Below are positions 11,753 to 22,656 of a DNA stretch of 64,000 nt, in pieces. Position 1 is the first letter of the stretch. Each line of letters begins with the position of its first letter. The translations under genes were made by a program, and so were the position numbers. The notes beneath the pieces are model-generated. The model was given only the letters and a program-made list of their open reading frames with translations, ran no database searches and was not told where the DNA came from. Source of the DNA: Lutjanus erythropterus (Eukaryota; Chordata; Actinopteri; Lutjaniformes; Lutjanidae); assembly GCA_020091685.1 (NCBI GenBank), contig CM034607.1:11789884-11853883 (forward strand), given 5' to 3'.

Positions 11753-12374
11753 GGGTAACACTTTATATAACGGTGCTTAGTTAATATGTAATAAGACCCT
11801 TATCAGACACTAATTAATATTACTATGTGTTAATACGTGTTAACAGCATAATAAACATGTTAATTGTTAGATTATAAGGCATTTATGAGCACTTATAATA
11901 AAAGTTTACTTTTATTATATTATCTTTTTAATAAAAGACTACAAGAAAAAAGCCTAATTAATATACTTATAACTATTATTTAATATTATAATTACATTGT
12001 TTATAATAGCATTAACACATTTCAGTTTAACTAACTGCATAATGCATAATAAAGGATTAATTACCTTAATAAACACTGTCCACACTTTAGATCCAATTCC
12101 ACCAAAATGCATTAGTTAACTGTTATTAAGTGCATAGTTAAATGCTAATAAATATAAACAATTAGAAGAAACTCATTAGGCTTTTATTCACATTCAAAAG
12201 CACTGTTGAGCTAACAAGTTTCTTATAAGCCTGCTTGTAAATATCTTTTAATCTAACAATAAACTGATTATGCTACTATTAACACTTATGTAGTCTTATT
12301 CATGACAGTAAGCACCTTAGAGCCTTATCCCATATTAACACTTATTACAAGTCCCTTAATAAAAAGTGTGACCC
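11753..12374. mobile_element. AT-rich foldback MITE, 622 bp
   Basis: The ends GGGTAACACTTTATATAA and TTAATAAAAAGTGTGACCC are imperfect inverted repeats. The similarity extends well inward (GTGCTTAGTTAATATGTAATAA on the left against its inverse around 12310-12360). The interior is TTAATA-rich with no coding capacity. Flanking ACTTGT and ATTTGT may be a mutated target duplication. It lies just downstream of the smim12 3' end. Confidence 0.65.
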
Positions 12375-12756
12375 ATTTGTGTCGTAGTACTCACAACTGA
12401 TTTAAATAAACAGAAAATTAGCAACTCCCATCAAATCCTGTCATCAGTTTGAAGCTTGGACACCCACATTCCATATTTAAGGTGTTATAATCACAGACTC
12501 CTGCTCAAAGCATGATCAGGCATGTGCAACATCAAGAGAAGGTCACAGAATCACATACAGCACATATGAGCTATATTTGATTTGATTAAAGATCAAATCG
12601 ATGTATTTAAATAATCTTCTAGCTTCCAAAAAAGTAGCTGATATTAACACATGCTTCTGGGTGGCCAAGACTGAGGATGTGTGGCTGATTGTTGCTCCCA
12701 ATACACAACCCTCCTGCTGACAAAGTGCAAACGCGAGTCTCTCACGCCATCACGGG

Positions 12757-13029
12757 TTAGCTCTTTTCGGATCGGTTCCTGTTCAGAGCCGCTCTGGGTG
12801 TGAACTCCAGTCTCTCTTTCAGGCTGAGCACCTGGGTGCTGTCCATGCCCACTTGTTCCTGCAGCTTCCTCTCCTCCCTCAGCTCTAGGATGCTCTTCTC
12901 CTCGCGAGGTTTAGGGGTCCCCCTGACAAACCACTCCAGGTGATAGCCCACCGCTCCCACCACAAAGGCCACGGGGAAGGTGACGTAAGGGGCATAGGTC
13001 CGTAACGCTGTCCAAACCACAGGCCACAT
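12757..13029 (-). CDS. smim12: Small integral membrane protein 12
   Basis: This is a 90-residue single-pass membrane protein of unknown biochemical function, conserved across vertebrates. The start [20 protein letters not shown], the hydrophobic segment at about 12-31, the GYHLEWF motif at 28-34 and the end LNRNRSEK match SMIM12 almost throughout. The usual length is about 92 residues. The ATG at 13027-13029 is chosen because the family protein starts with MWPV. A longer frame begins upstream, but it crosses a good splice acceptor (polypyrimidine tract then TGTGTAG, exon start at 13057) and is not conserved. The whole CDS is in one exon, with a predicted non-coding exon upstream. The gene converges on the gja4-like gene, as in human. 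Confidence 0.95.
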   Translation of the reverse strand: MWPVVWTALRTYAPYVTFPVAFVVGAVGYHLEWFVRGTPKPREEKSILELREERKLQEQVGMDSTQVLSLKERLEFTPRAALNRNRSEKS

Positions 13030-13057
13030 GACTGCACACCGCTTTGGCTCTGAGGTG

Positions 13058-14856
13058 CTACACAGGGGAAAAAAATAATGACGTGGTGAGTGCATTTTAG
13101 TTTACATTAAAGGGTAATTAGGTAGCACGTAATAGTAATGGTTAGGGATGAACAATTTTAAAAAATAAAAAAAGGAAATCTGAAAGTCTGTAGAATCTGA
13201 TTTGTAGGACAGGACATCTATGCCTCAAGAAATGTATTAATTTAAAAGTTTTCTTTAAAAAAAATGTTACACCTCCTGCGATTTGAAAATTGCAAAGTGC
13301 CATGTAACCATTTCCAAAAAAAAAAAATTAATTGTGCAGCTCTAGTAATGGTACAAGTATGATCATGAATTTATATATGACTAACTGCATGCATTCATTC
13401 GTGTAGTACTTCATGTACTATCAAATGCACCATTAACTTGAATAAATTCTGTATTTTTGTGGGCTTGAACTTTGCTGTAAATATTTGGGACAATTCAAGT
13501 ACACAACTCAACAAAATATATAACAAGTTAACAAGTTTTCAGGCATTTTAATACAGAAATGTCACATTTTATAACTTTAAGCAAGAAGAATATGTATTAC
13601 AACAACTAAGCAAAAAAAAAAAAGGTATATCATTCATCATGATTGCTGAGTGATTACATAAAAAGTGCTGACCTATCTGTCTTTATAATAGTTTGATCAA
13701 TGGTGGCATAAATGTGAAATCACACGCCTTAACCATTTGTTGCATACATGATATGTAAAAGTTTTCTTTTCCTAACTGACTGACTGGTCAGTTTTTTGCC
13801 CTGCAGACATATCGATGAAGAAAACATGCACATCATTAATAACTCAGAAACTGGGACAATTGAAACATGTTAGCGGCATGCTTGGGTTACTGGTAATTGT
13901 TGTACATTACTGACACTTTATGCAGAATAACATGAATGAATTAATGCTTTTTCATGCAATAAGTCATGTATGAATTCATGATAATTCATGTAACCTTACT
14001 ATCAAGTGTTACAGTGTTATAGTGGGAAGGACAAGTGAAGAACAATTCACACATATTATAAATATTACCAATCCTCAATGGCTCTGATCGAAAATGTGAA
14101 GTTGAATTTGGTGATTAAACAAAAAGTGTTTTTCACATGTTAAATCATCAAATCAAAACACTCAGGGGATAAACATGAAAACAATTCTGCAGTATTTTCT
14201 CTAAAACGTGGTGATATCAGATGTCTGAAATGGACCGGAACCATACAGGTATGATAACTTACTCATGCTATAACTTACGTCAGTTAGGCTGACAGCAGAC
14301 AAAGGCCTGTCTGTCCTTCTCATGCCCTCCTCACATTTTGTCCAACCAACAATTAATACACTATATACACAACTGATGGCAGAATCAATGAGAAGGATCA
14401 GACAGTTTCTTCAATGTGAACAGCTGAAACACAAAGTCAATGTTAAGTTAGCCTCGCGAAATTAACGGTAATCAAATTAGCCATCCTAACGTTTTTTCGA
14501 GGGAATTTAGATGTGGATAAATGTTTACACGTCAAAATTTCCTGGTAATTTCAGTGTATGTGTTTGCTGCATCCATGCCGAACTGAAAAGCGCTTCTTAT
14601 AGATTCGGAAACAACATTTACTTATGTCTGACACCGTATGGTTTACTTTTTACTGAGGTAAGAAATATTAAATGGTAAAATTTGTTATGAAGTTTGGCAT
14701 GGTGTCAGTCAAGCGTGAATATAAAACAAACTCAGGCGGTGAACAGGACTCTAACTGACTTGACACGGCATCTCTAAATATGAAATAATAGTCAATGTTT
14801 CTTTATCGCTCTAATAACTTGATAGACATTGGTTTATTTCATTAGTCTTCACTCAC
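13058..14856 (-). other. smim12: Predicted 5' UTR intron of smim12
   Basis: The donor GTGAGT is encoded at 14851-14856 and the acceptor ...CCCCTGTGTAG ends at 13058, both on the minus strand. The intron is AT-rich. It contains a repeat fragment at about 13500-13590 (ACACAACTCAACAAAATATATAA and a CACATTTTATAACTTTAAG tail) shared with 35467-35552. No coding sequence was seen. Confidence 0.6.
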
Positions 14857-14925
14857 CTTTAGCGTTAGCACGCTGGTGCCGCAGTGCATCAACGCAGTTT
14901 CCGTCTGTAACCTTCCTGGTTAAAC
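14857..14925 (-). promoter_or_regulatory. smim12: Predicted first (non-coding) exon and core promoter of smim12
   Basis: On the minus strand a fairly GC-rich segment ends in GCTAAAG followed by GTGAGT, a strong donor. An NF-Y-type CCAAT box (AGCCAATCA, plus-strand ATTGG at 14929-14933) lies just upstream. No TATA box is evident. The transcription start is inferred to be between the CCAAT box and about 14900. The exon joins to 13057, 28 bases before the ATG. Confidence 0.5.
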
Positions 14926-15462
14926 GTGATTGGCTGATGAGCCTCACTTTCCTGTAACCAAGAGGGTTTTACCTGCGTTTTCTCGGTGTTTTACCTCCGC
15001 CTAGTGGTGAACAAGGAGCACTACCTCGAGATTAGGAACGGCAAAACAGGCATTTACATTTTGTTTATTGTTTTAGAAAACACAAAGGGAATCTGCTACT
15101 ACTATGGGTGCTTACAGTGGTTGGTAATTTTCACAGTATTATTACTGCAAAAATGAAGAAATCCTTACTGTATGAATAAAGATTTGAAATTCAATGAGTC
15201 ATTCTTTCATGAAGCTTTGACTAAAACCTAATGCCTCCTTGTATTTTTATGTGTTGCATATGCTGTTCAAAGAATATCAGCTGATATATTTCATGTAATT
15301 ATAGAAGAATCAGATGAAATAATTATGTGGAAGGCAGGAATAATTAGTTAAAACCTTATTTTTTAAAAATGTGTGTGTTCTGCAACTTTATTCACTATCA
15401 TGTAACTCTTAGACTGCACTGCAGTGTTGGCTTTAATTTGTCTGTTGCTTGACTTTTGGATT

Positions 15463-16445
15463 TTGGTGGACAGTAGTGAAGTACATTTACTTGAGTACTG
15501 TACTTAAGTACATTTTTTGAGTATCTGTACTTTACTTGAGTATTTGTTTTTTTTTTTGGAAACTTATTACTTTCACTCCACTACATTTCAAAGACAAATA
15601 TTGTACTTTTGACTCCACTACATTTGTAGGAAGGTTGTTGTTACTTTTCGACTAAGCTTTGAAGTCAGCTGTTGGTGTTTTTTTCTTTTCTAAAATGTAA
15701 TTGGTCACATGCTGTGTTCCTCACAAAAGGAAACCAATCACAGTAGCTCCTCTCAAATGGGACTGATGTAAAAGTGGAAATACATCCAGGCGCTCTGTAA
15801 CAAGAACAAGCAAGCTCTCCCTCTTTCATTCAAACAAAAAATGGTAATGGTGACGGCAGGAGAAAGACAAAATGAAATCTCAAGATGTTATTATAATTAT
15901 TAATTATTCCAGGTAGCTTTTAAAGTTTGATTGTTTTTATCGGGGTGAAAAATACAGCATAATTCATGTATATACTGCCTCTGAAGACAGAAAGAAATCT
16001 GTTATTTAACAAACTTGGAGAACTTCTTACAGTTATCTTCAATCTGCTTTTATGCAGTGATTTTAATACAGTTACATCAGAAAATGACAATAGCTGTCCT
16101 TTTTTTTTTTGATTGTATTTCTATGCTGAAGTTTTTATAGGTGTTTCTATAGACTTTGTGTAGCAGAGTGGTTCTACAAGCATCAGTGCATCATTAGATG
16201 GTTTCAGAGAGTTACAAGCTTCTGTAAATGCATCATGAAAACAATACAGCATGTATTGATATTAGAAAATGTACTTTGTAATTTGTACTTTTGAATACTT
16301 AAGTATTTTTAAAACCAAGTACTCTAGTACTTTAACTCAAGTAAAATTTTGACTGAGCAACTTTCACTTGTAGTTGAGTAATATTTGACCAGGAGTATCT
16401 ATACTTTGACTCAAGTACTGGGGTTGAGTACTTTGTCCACCACTG
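15463..16445. mobile_element. hAT-like non-autonomous element (ACTTGAGTA family), nearly complete
   Basis: The right end TTGAGTACTTTGTCCACCACTG and left end GGTGGACAGTAGTGAAGTAC are imperfect inverted repeats. The subterminal regions are dense in ACTTGAGTA/AAGTACTCAAGT words. CAGTGGTGGAC-type termini are typical of hAT derivatives in fish. The first bases of the left terminus are eroded. The interior has no long frame. Confidence 0.65.
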
Positions 16446-18431
16446 CCCTCCTTTAATATTATTTTCTGTTCTTAACCACCATTGTTTTCATGTTTGGTTC
16501 TAACTCTCTGTGCTACTTGTCCTAATGCTGCTGAACATTTGCCCTTGGGGCAGTGAAGGTCACTGAAAAGGTCTTCTAAATATAAACTTTGTTTTATCTT
16601 TATATTTTTCTTTCGATGTTTATTGTTGTGGACCAAGATCACCAAGGCAAATTTATCATATGTTTAAACCTTGTTGAAAATAGACTTAACAGACGGTACA
16701 TTAAAATACTTACTTCACTGACAATACATACAAATACATACATTCAATTTAAGATGATCAATAGAATATGGATTCACTGCAACAGAAACTAGAGGTCAGG
16801 TTTGTGTATCCCTTGACAACTAAAACAACCATTTTCCCACCAGAATATGTTACATTTTAATCAAATAAGCTGTAGAACTATTAAATACTTTATCATCAAA
16901 TACTCTAAAAAACCCTTTTTTGACTATATGGTCAAAGGGAGCTGTGTTCTTACATAAAATACGTGATGGATGTTTGTCCCTTCTATGGCCCAATGACTGG
17001 AGCCATAAAAATATCATTTTTGCTGTGTTCAAACATTGATGGCGTTCTTGCACAAAGTCCTCCTTTCAAGAAACACTCCTGAAAGGCTGACAGATCTGTC
17101 ACCAGCATTGTGTGATGCACTGACAAGGCGTGATATCCCCCTCTTCGATGACAAACCCCTCAAGAGCAGAGATAGTTTTCATTTTTAACAGCTTATTGTG
17201 GCATATATAGACAGGGACACTTTCAGAGGCTTGGTATGAGACACAAACAGTTTTAGAAGCTTTCGCTTTTGTTTACTTTAACGGCTTATGAGGGATGCAT
17301 AGAAATTGTGTAAATTTTGGTCACCCGGCAGGAAGCCATAAATTGCACAGCTGACTAGAGGGGGAAGAGAATATTCCTCTATGCTCCTGTAGTTTCTGGG
17401 TTGTGAATCGGTAAGTGTTCTTTGCAAATCTCTACATGATTGATGACGCTGATATTTCAGCTCCCAGGCACAAAAGTTTTCCATAAAACTATACCAATGC
17501 AGGTCGCAGGGCTGATCTATAGTGTTTGGAATGCGTCCTGTCATGGAGCAATGACCAGTTTGGACTCATTGGTCATTTGTGCTGAAGAAGAAAGTTAAAA
17601 AAAACCCAAACTGAGCTATATCTTGATTTTTTTAAAATATTATTATTACTTGAAAATGACTGCTGCACCGTAAAACAAAAAAGCTCAGAAAACTGCGAGT
17701 CTTGAGCCCATCTCAAACTTTTAAGTTTTGAAAAAAAGCTTTCACAGTTAATAATAATAATAATAATAATAACAATAATAATGATGTTGATGCTTTTTGG
17801 AGATAATTTAGTTTTCTTCTTCGGATAAACCTGAATCTTTGTTTTCTCATTGATGATGTAGAGTAGCTATCTAATTAGCTAGCATGTGGCTAACATGAAC
17901 CAATTTAAGATGTTTAGAGTTTAATTTATAGTTTATTTTACACAATTAAAACACACAAAAAAGGCAAGAAAAAATGAAATAGAGTGCAGGGAGAGGCAAA
18001 AAACCCAGAGGGCTTATTTGAAGCCTCCACCTAATAAAATGTTCAAAAAAAAAAAAAATAAATCATTCCATAGTTTAGTTTCCCTAATCTGATTGAAAAC
18101 TGACCTCTACAAGTAAGAAATTTAGGAAGATGAAGAGCTGTTGATTTACAAGTTAAATTAATGTAACTGTGAATTAGCTGTAAAATAAATTGTGAACTGT
18201 TCGGGAATATTCCCTTCACTTAAAAGTATTTTGTAACTAAAAACACATTTGAAAAATATTAATATCATAAATAGTGAGAATTTGAAGTCTGAAATAACGG
18301 GGCAGATGAAGTGTGTGACTCTGATCAGGTTGTGATCCTAACAAATCATTTAAGAGGAAAAAAAGAACTAGAATAAAGAATATTAAGAGAATCCCCACTA
18401 AGGGTCTCTGATTTATGTTTAAAGAGGTTTA
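16446..18431. other. Intergenic; possible conserved non-coding stretch at 17060-17560
   Basis: No gene was recognised. An (AAT)n microsatellite lies at about 17750-17790. Bases 17060-17560 are less AT-biased and free of recognisable repeats. They hold open frames without family similarity and could be a conserved non-coding element. Alignment with another fish genome would decide. Confidence 0.35.
17750..17792. repeat. (TAA)n microsatellite
   Basis: About ten consecutive AAT/TAA units, then interrupted AAC and ATG units. Confidence 0.85.
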
Positions 18432-18615
18432 CACTGTTCCTTCTCAAAAATGAATCAAATAAGAAATGAATCTAAATAAGAAAAGTAAATAATCTCAACA
18501 AAAGACTTGATTTAGTTTACTTCAAAGCTTAGGAGTTTGAGTTTGATTCAAATGACAAAATAAAAGCAGTTGCTGTTAAAAATGAGTTTTCTTAACTTTT
18601 TTTTTTTTTACAGTG
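18432..18615. mobile_element. Short copy of the CACTGTAAAA foldback family
   Basis: It begins CACTGTTCCTTCTCAAAAAT after a TA and ends in a T-run followed by ACAGTG at 18615. The inner words GAGTTTGAGTTTGATTCAAA match the copy at 54557 onward (TTTTGAGTTTTGAATCAAAC). Confidence 0.5.
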
Positions 18616-19904
18616 TGTATTTATTCTGATTAACAGATTCTATGTGGGTGATTATGTTTCATGCTTCGAAATGATTCTTTTAAGCAGTACCTCCCTCTGT
18701 GCTGTCCATCTTGTAGTTGCCAGAACTGGCATTTGATCAGTCCTGTCAGATAAAGTGAAATGTGCTCATCCCCTGCGGGAAAACAACATTACTAGTGCCA
18801 GTTCTGCTTTACCAGCTACCTCAGCCGTGCCAGGATTATTTCATCAGCTCCTGTTTATTAGCAAATGAGATTTAGAGCTGCGCTAGCCAAGATTTTTATG
18901 TAAAAATACGACTGTTGTATCAATCCAAATCACAAAGCGGGACTGACAGAGTGGAGCATCACACCCTCGCTAACTGAAGCCCCGTAGACCTGCTCTATTT
19001 GCCTGAGTTAATTACAGATGTCAGGCATGGTCAGTGGTGGGAAATTTCCTCATTACACTGGAAATGACAATCAGGACTTAGGTTAAATCACTGCTAGATC
19101 ACAGAAGCCAAAAAAGGGCTCTCTATAGGCTGAAACCTTCAAGCACAGTGCACTTTTGGCTGCACTTTTAAGTCCCTGAACTCAAGGTTTTGAAAGCAGT
19201 CCAGACACTAAACCACATCCATGTTCAGGTGACACATCAACAGATCAGAGGGCGGCGAGAATGTGACACAAAGCGTGCTTAAGGACCTGGGAGAGCTAAG
19301 TTTAGCTTCAGATTATGACGGAGGGAGAGGGGTAAGGAGGAGACGGAGGTTGTGATATGACCGAAAAAAAAAAAAAAGAGGCACAGGAGAATTTGATGGA
19401 TTGCCTCTGATTTGGAAGGAGAAGCAGGAGGACTCTTGACACAGACTGTGATCAAGCAGAGGAACAGATGGTGAGAGAGAGAGAAGCGCCAGATGTGGAC
19501 TCTTTTGCTCTTTTGTGCGGCCAGCCTGCCCTACAAAGGGAGAAACAAATGACTGATTTTGGGCATTTTGAGGTCAAAGGTCATGGGCAGGTTTTGGATT
19601 TTTACTAGCCATGACTGCTATTAAAGAGAACTACTCAAAGTTAGCGTTTTCTCACTTTTAGACCATGAAAAACATTCCGAGCTCATGGAACTGTATGGAA
19701 GCTCATTTTGCTAAAGTGCCAGATATGTCATATTGACATTAAAGTGGTAATCACCATATATACATTAATTATGTGGTATTGTCCACCCCAATAAAAACAA
19801 TCCAACATTAAAGTCTACCTGGAATTATTTTTCTATTTCTAATTATAATAACATCTTCAGATTTAATTTTGTCTTTCAGCCGCTGTCAACATGCTCGGTC
19901 TAAA
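18616..19904. other. Intergenic; possible conserved non-coding stretch at 18700-19080
   Basis: No gene was recognised. Bases 18700-19080 have a balanced composition and no recognisable repeat, which is compatible with a conserved non-coding element (not tested). A poly-A run lies at 19364-19377 in purine-rich DNA. Confidence 0.35.
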
Positions 19905-20087
19905 AGTAACCAGTTACGTTCCTAGAAATGTAGTGGAGTCAAAAGTACAGTATTTGTTTTTGAAATGTAGTGGAGTGAAAGTCATAAGTTTCCAAATAAA
20001 CAAATACTCAAGTAAAGTACAAATGCTCAAATAATGTACTTAAGTACAGTACTCAGGTAAATGTACTTCATTATTGTTCACCACTGC
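19905..20087. mobile_element. Truncated ACTTGAGTA-type repeat
   Basis: It contains GTAGTGGAGTCAAAAGTAC, ACTCAAGTAAAGTAC and CTTAAGTACAGTACTCAGGT and ends in TTGTTCACCACTG at about 20087. This is the inverse of the left half of the 15463 copy. Confidence 0.65.
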
Positions 20088-21366
20088 TAATTGCTGAAGC
20101 TTTGAAAATGATTTTTTTTCCCATTCTTGCTTGAGACTACAGTCGCCAAACTCTTTTACTATGAAGGCACACTGCTCTAACAAGCACAGAATGTGGCTTG
20201 GCGTTGTCTTGCTGAAATAAGCAGGGACGTCTCTGAAAAAGATGTCGCCTGGATAGCAGCACAAGTTGCTCCAAAACCTGTGTACTTTTACAGTTACCTA
20301 TTTACCTGTGGAATGTTCCAAACTGGTGTTTTTCAGTATTTCACAACTTTTCCAGTCTTCCAGGCATCAGATTAATGAGCGTATAATTATGAAAAACAAT
20401 GAAGTTAATCAGTTTGAGTGTTAAATATTGTCCTTCTACTGTATTCAGTTGCATATAAATAAAAAAAGTTTGATCTGTTTTTATTTACATTTTAGCATCC
20501 CAGCTTTTTTGGTATTGAAATTTGTATCAAAACTGTTAAGAACGTAGAGAGAGTATTTTTTCATTGGTGTGAATGGTTGTCAGTCAAGAAAATGAAAAAA
20601 TCTAAATGTGATACAAAAGCATTTATTTGTGTTTGGCATTACAAACCATTTTGGCATGTTAACAGTGGCGTGTTAAAGTACTGGCCCCGCAATCAGTGGA
20701 TCTCCTCCCTCCCACTCATCAGTGCTTCTGGGTCACTTATCTTTTGGCCACAGATAACTGTTGTTGTTTATGGTGGATCCTGGCTCACAGCAGTGTAAAT
20801 TAGCCAAAATGATAATAAGCTCATTTTTTCTAAACAGTCAAAATCAATTAGTTACAGAGCTTTAAGGAAAACATCCCACCAAGTGTGAGAGGAGATAGTA
20901 TAATTTTGATATTATAGAATGTGGCCCCTTTTTTTGCTTAATTACACACACTGCAATACAATTCAATGTTAAATAGAATGTGCAACCATTGCATGGGAAT
21001 ACCCGCTGGAAATGATGAATACTCCTTTAAAAGGGAATTTAAATGAGTTTTGATCGCACGGGAACATGTTAATGCTGCATGTAGGAAAAAGTCACAAGAG
21101 ATGAATTTTCAGTTCAGCAGAATCAAACTCTTCTGTAGGAGGACTGGGGTTGTTGGGTTCACAGTCAACAAACTGAAAATGTGTAAACAAGCACCCTCTT
21201 GTTTTTCAGTCATAATATTCATCTTCTGAATCAAGTGTGAGACCAAGAGACCTGCTAACTGTCACCAAGGCATCTCTGGTAAGTTTATGACTGTTCAAGT
21301 GACCTGCAGTACATGATGACTGATGTAACAGCCCCAATCCCTTCCCTCCTGACCCCCTGGTGAAAG
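20088..21366. other. Intergenic, no gene recognised
   Basis: AT-rich DNA with short open frames (20040-20264, 20577-20798) that show no family similarity. No RNA gene was seen. Confidence 0.5.
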
Positions 21367-22194
21367 TTAAAGACATAGTTTGGAGCGTATGAAGTACTTA
21401 ACAATAGTCAGTGTATCACCTACAGCAGATGGTGGTTGACACGTTCTCAGTTAGTAGAAGCAGAGAGGAGCACCAGCGTGCAAGCTAAGCAATGAACTGC
21501 TGTGGACAAATCGGCATCAGAAGGCATTTAAGCCACATAAAAACGGTTCTCCAAAAAAAAAAAACAACCAAAAAATAAAGATACGCTATTTTTATAAGAT
21601 TTTCATCAATTTACTTCGCTGTCAGACAGCTTTTTCTGATGGGAAACTGCTGTTATATGTGCCAAATATTACTCTCTCCAAACCAACCAAACTCCATAGA
21701 CAAAAATCAGTATTTTTACCCTGCAGAACATGGGAGTTGCTGTTCTACCGCTGCCTCAATCTGTTAGTTTGTTTGTGTTATTGTGTCATTTTGGTGATTC
21801 CAAACTATCTTTTTTAAACACAGAAGTCACACAATAACACAAACTAATTAACGGATTGAGGCGGCGTTAAACCCACAACAGGTGTTCTGTGTATAACAGC
21901 AGTTTCCAGTCAGAAAAGGCTGTCTAACAGCAAAGTGAAGTGGTGAAAATATTCTAAATACTGCATAAACTTAAACTAATATTGATGCTTTTTTAGGTGG
22001 ACCTTTTTTAAGTGGCTAATATATGTTTTGCTGCTGAACCCACCCACTGCAGTAAATGGCTTAGCTTCCATGCTGGTGCTCCTCTCTGCTTCTCCTAACT
22101 GCAGGAGGGCTGACCGGCATCTAATTTAGATAATACACTCACTATCAAGTACCTCATACAAATCCACATCAAATAATCCAAACTATCCCTTTGA
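21367..22194. mobile_element. Palindromic (foldback) TTAA-flanked element, copy 1
   Basis: The left end TTAAAGACATAGTTTGGAG and right end CAAACTATCCCTTTGA are inverted, and most of the element is self-complementary about a centre near 21795. Examples are TGTTATTGTGTCA against its inverse TGACACAATAACA-like string at about 21828-21842, and the ACTTCGCTGTCAGACAGC arm. TTAA on the left and TTGA on the right suggest a piggyBac-type TTAA target site with one mutated flank. A second copy lies at 32966-33696. This one sits about 230 bases beyond the pef1 stop codon. Confidence 0.7.
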
Positions 22195-22426
22195 TCTTTT
22201 CTATCTTCATTATAGCCATAGTGGACCTCGTTCAGGTGCATGGTGTAAGATTTTATCTACATACAGCAACAAGCCATGGAATAATATGTACTCGCTGGTT
22301 CACTGCATATGTACCAACAGGTTAGGGCACTTAAGGGAAAGAATTACAAACTGAACAAAAACATGATGTGAACATGGAATGATCCTGTGAATCCACAGTG
22401 CAGTGGGACTGTCAGTGGAATGAGGC

Positions 22427-22656
22427 TCACATGAGCCTGGTGATGGCCCCAGACAGGAATTCCTCATAGTTGAGGCGGATGTTGCCCGTCATGGCCGTGT
22501 CTCTCTCCCTGAAGACCTGCGTCATGGTCTGGAGCTGGGTGCACACCTGGATGAAGCGGTCCAGGTGGACGCCGGGTCGTCCGCCTCGAACGGAGAAGCG
22601 CTGCACCAATGTCTCGGAAAACTGGGGACTCAAGTTGTAGCCCATCTGAGCAAGGG
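22427..22656 (-). CDS. pef1: pef1 coding exon 5 (EF-hands 4-5, dimerisation region, stop)
   Basis: It encodes residues 182-256, from [12 protein letters not shown] to [13 protein letters not shown] and the stop. The acceptor is CTCTCCACAG. The C-terminal EF5 pairs PEF proteins. No clear AATAAA was seen in the first 200 bases downstream. Confidence 0.95.

Noticed and set aside
13030-13095. Upstream ATG extending smim12 to 112 residues
   Set aside because: The extension crosses a good splice acceptor at 13058 and is not part of the conserved protein, which starts MWPV.
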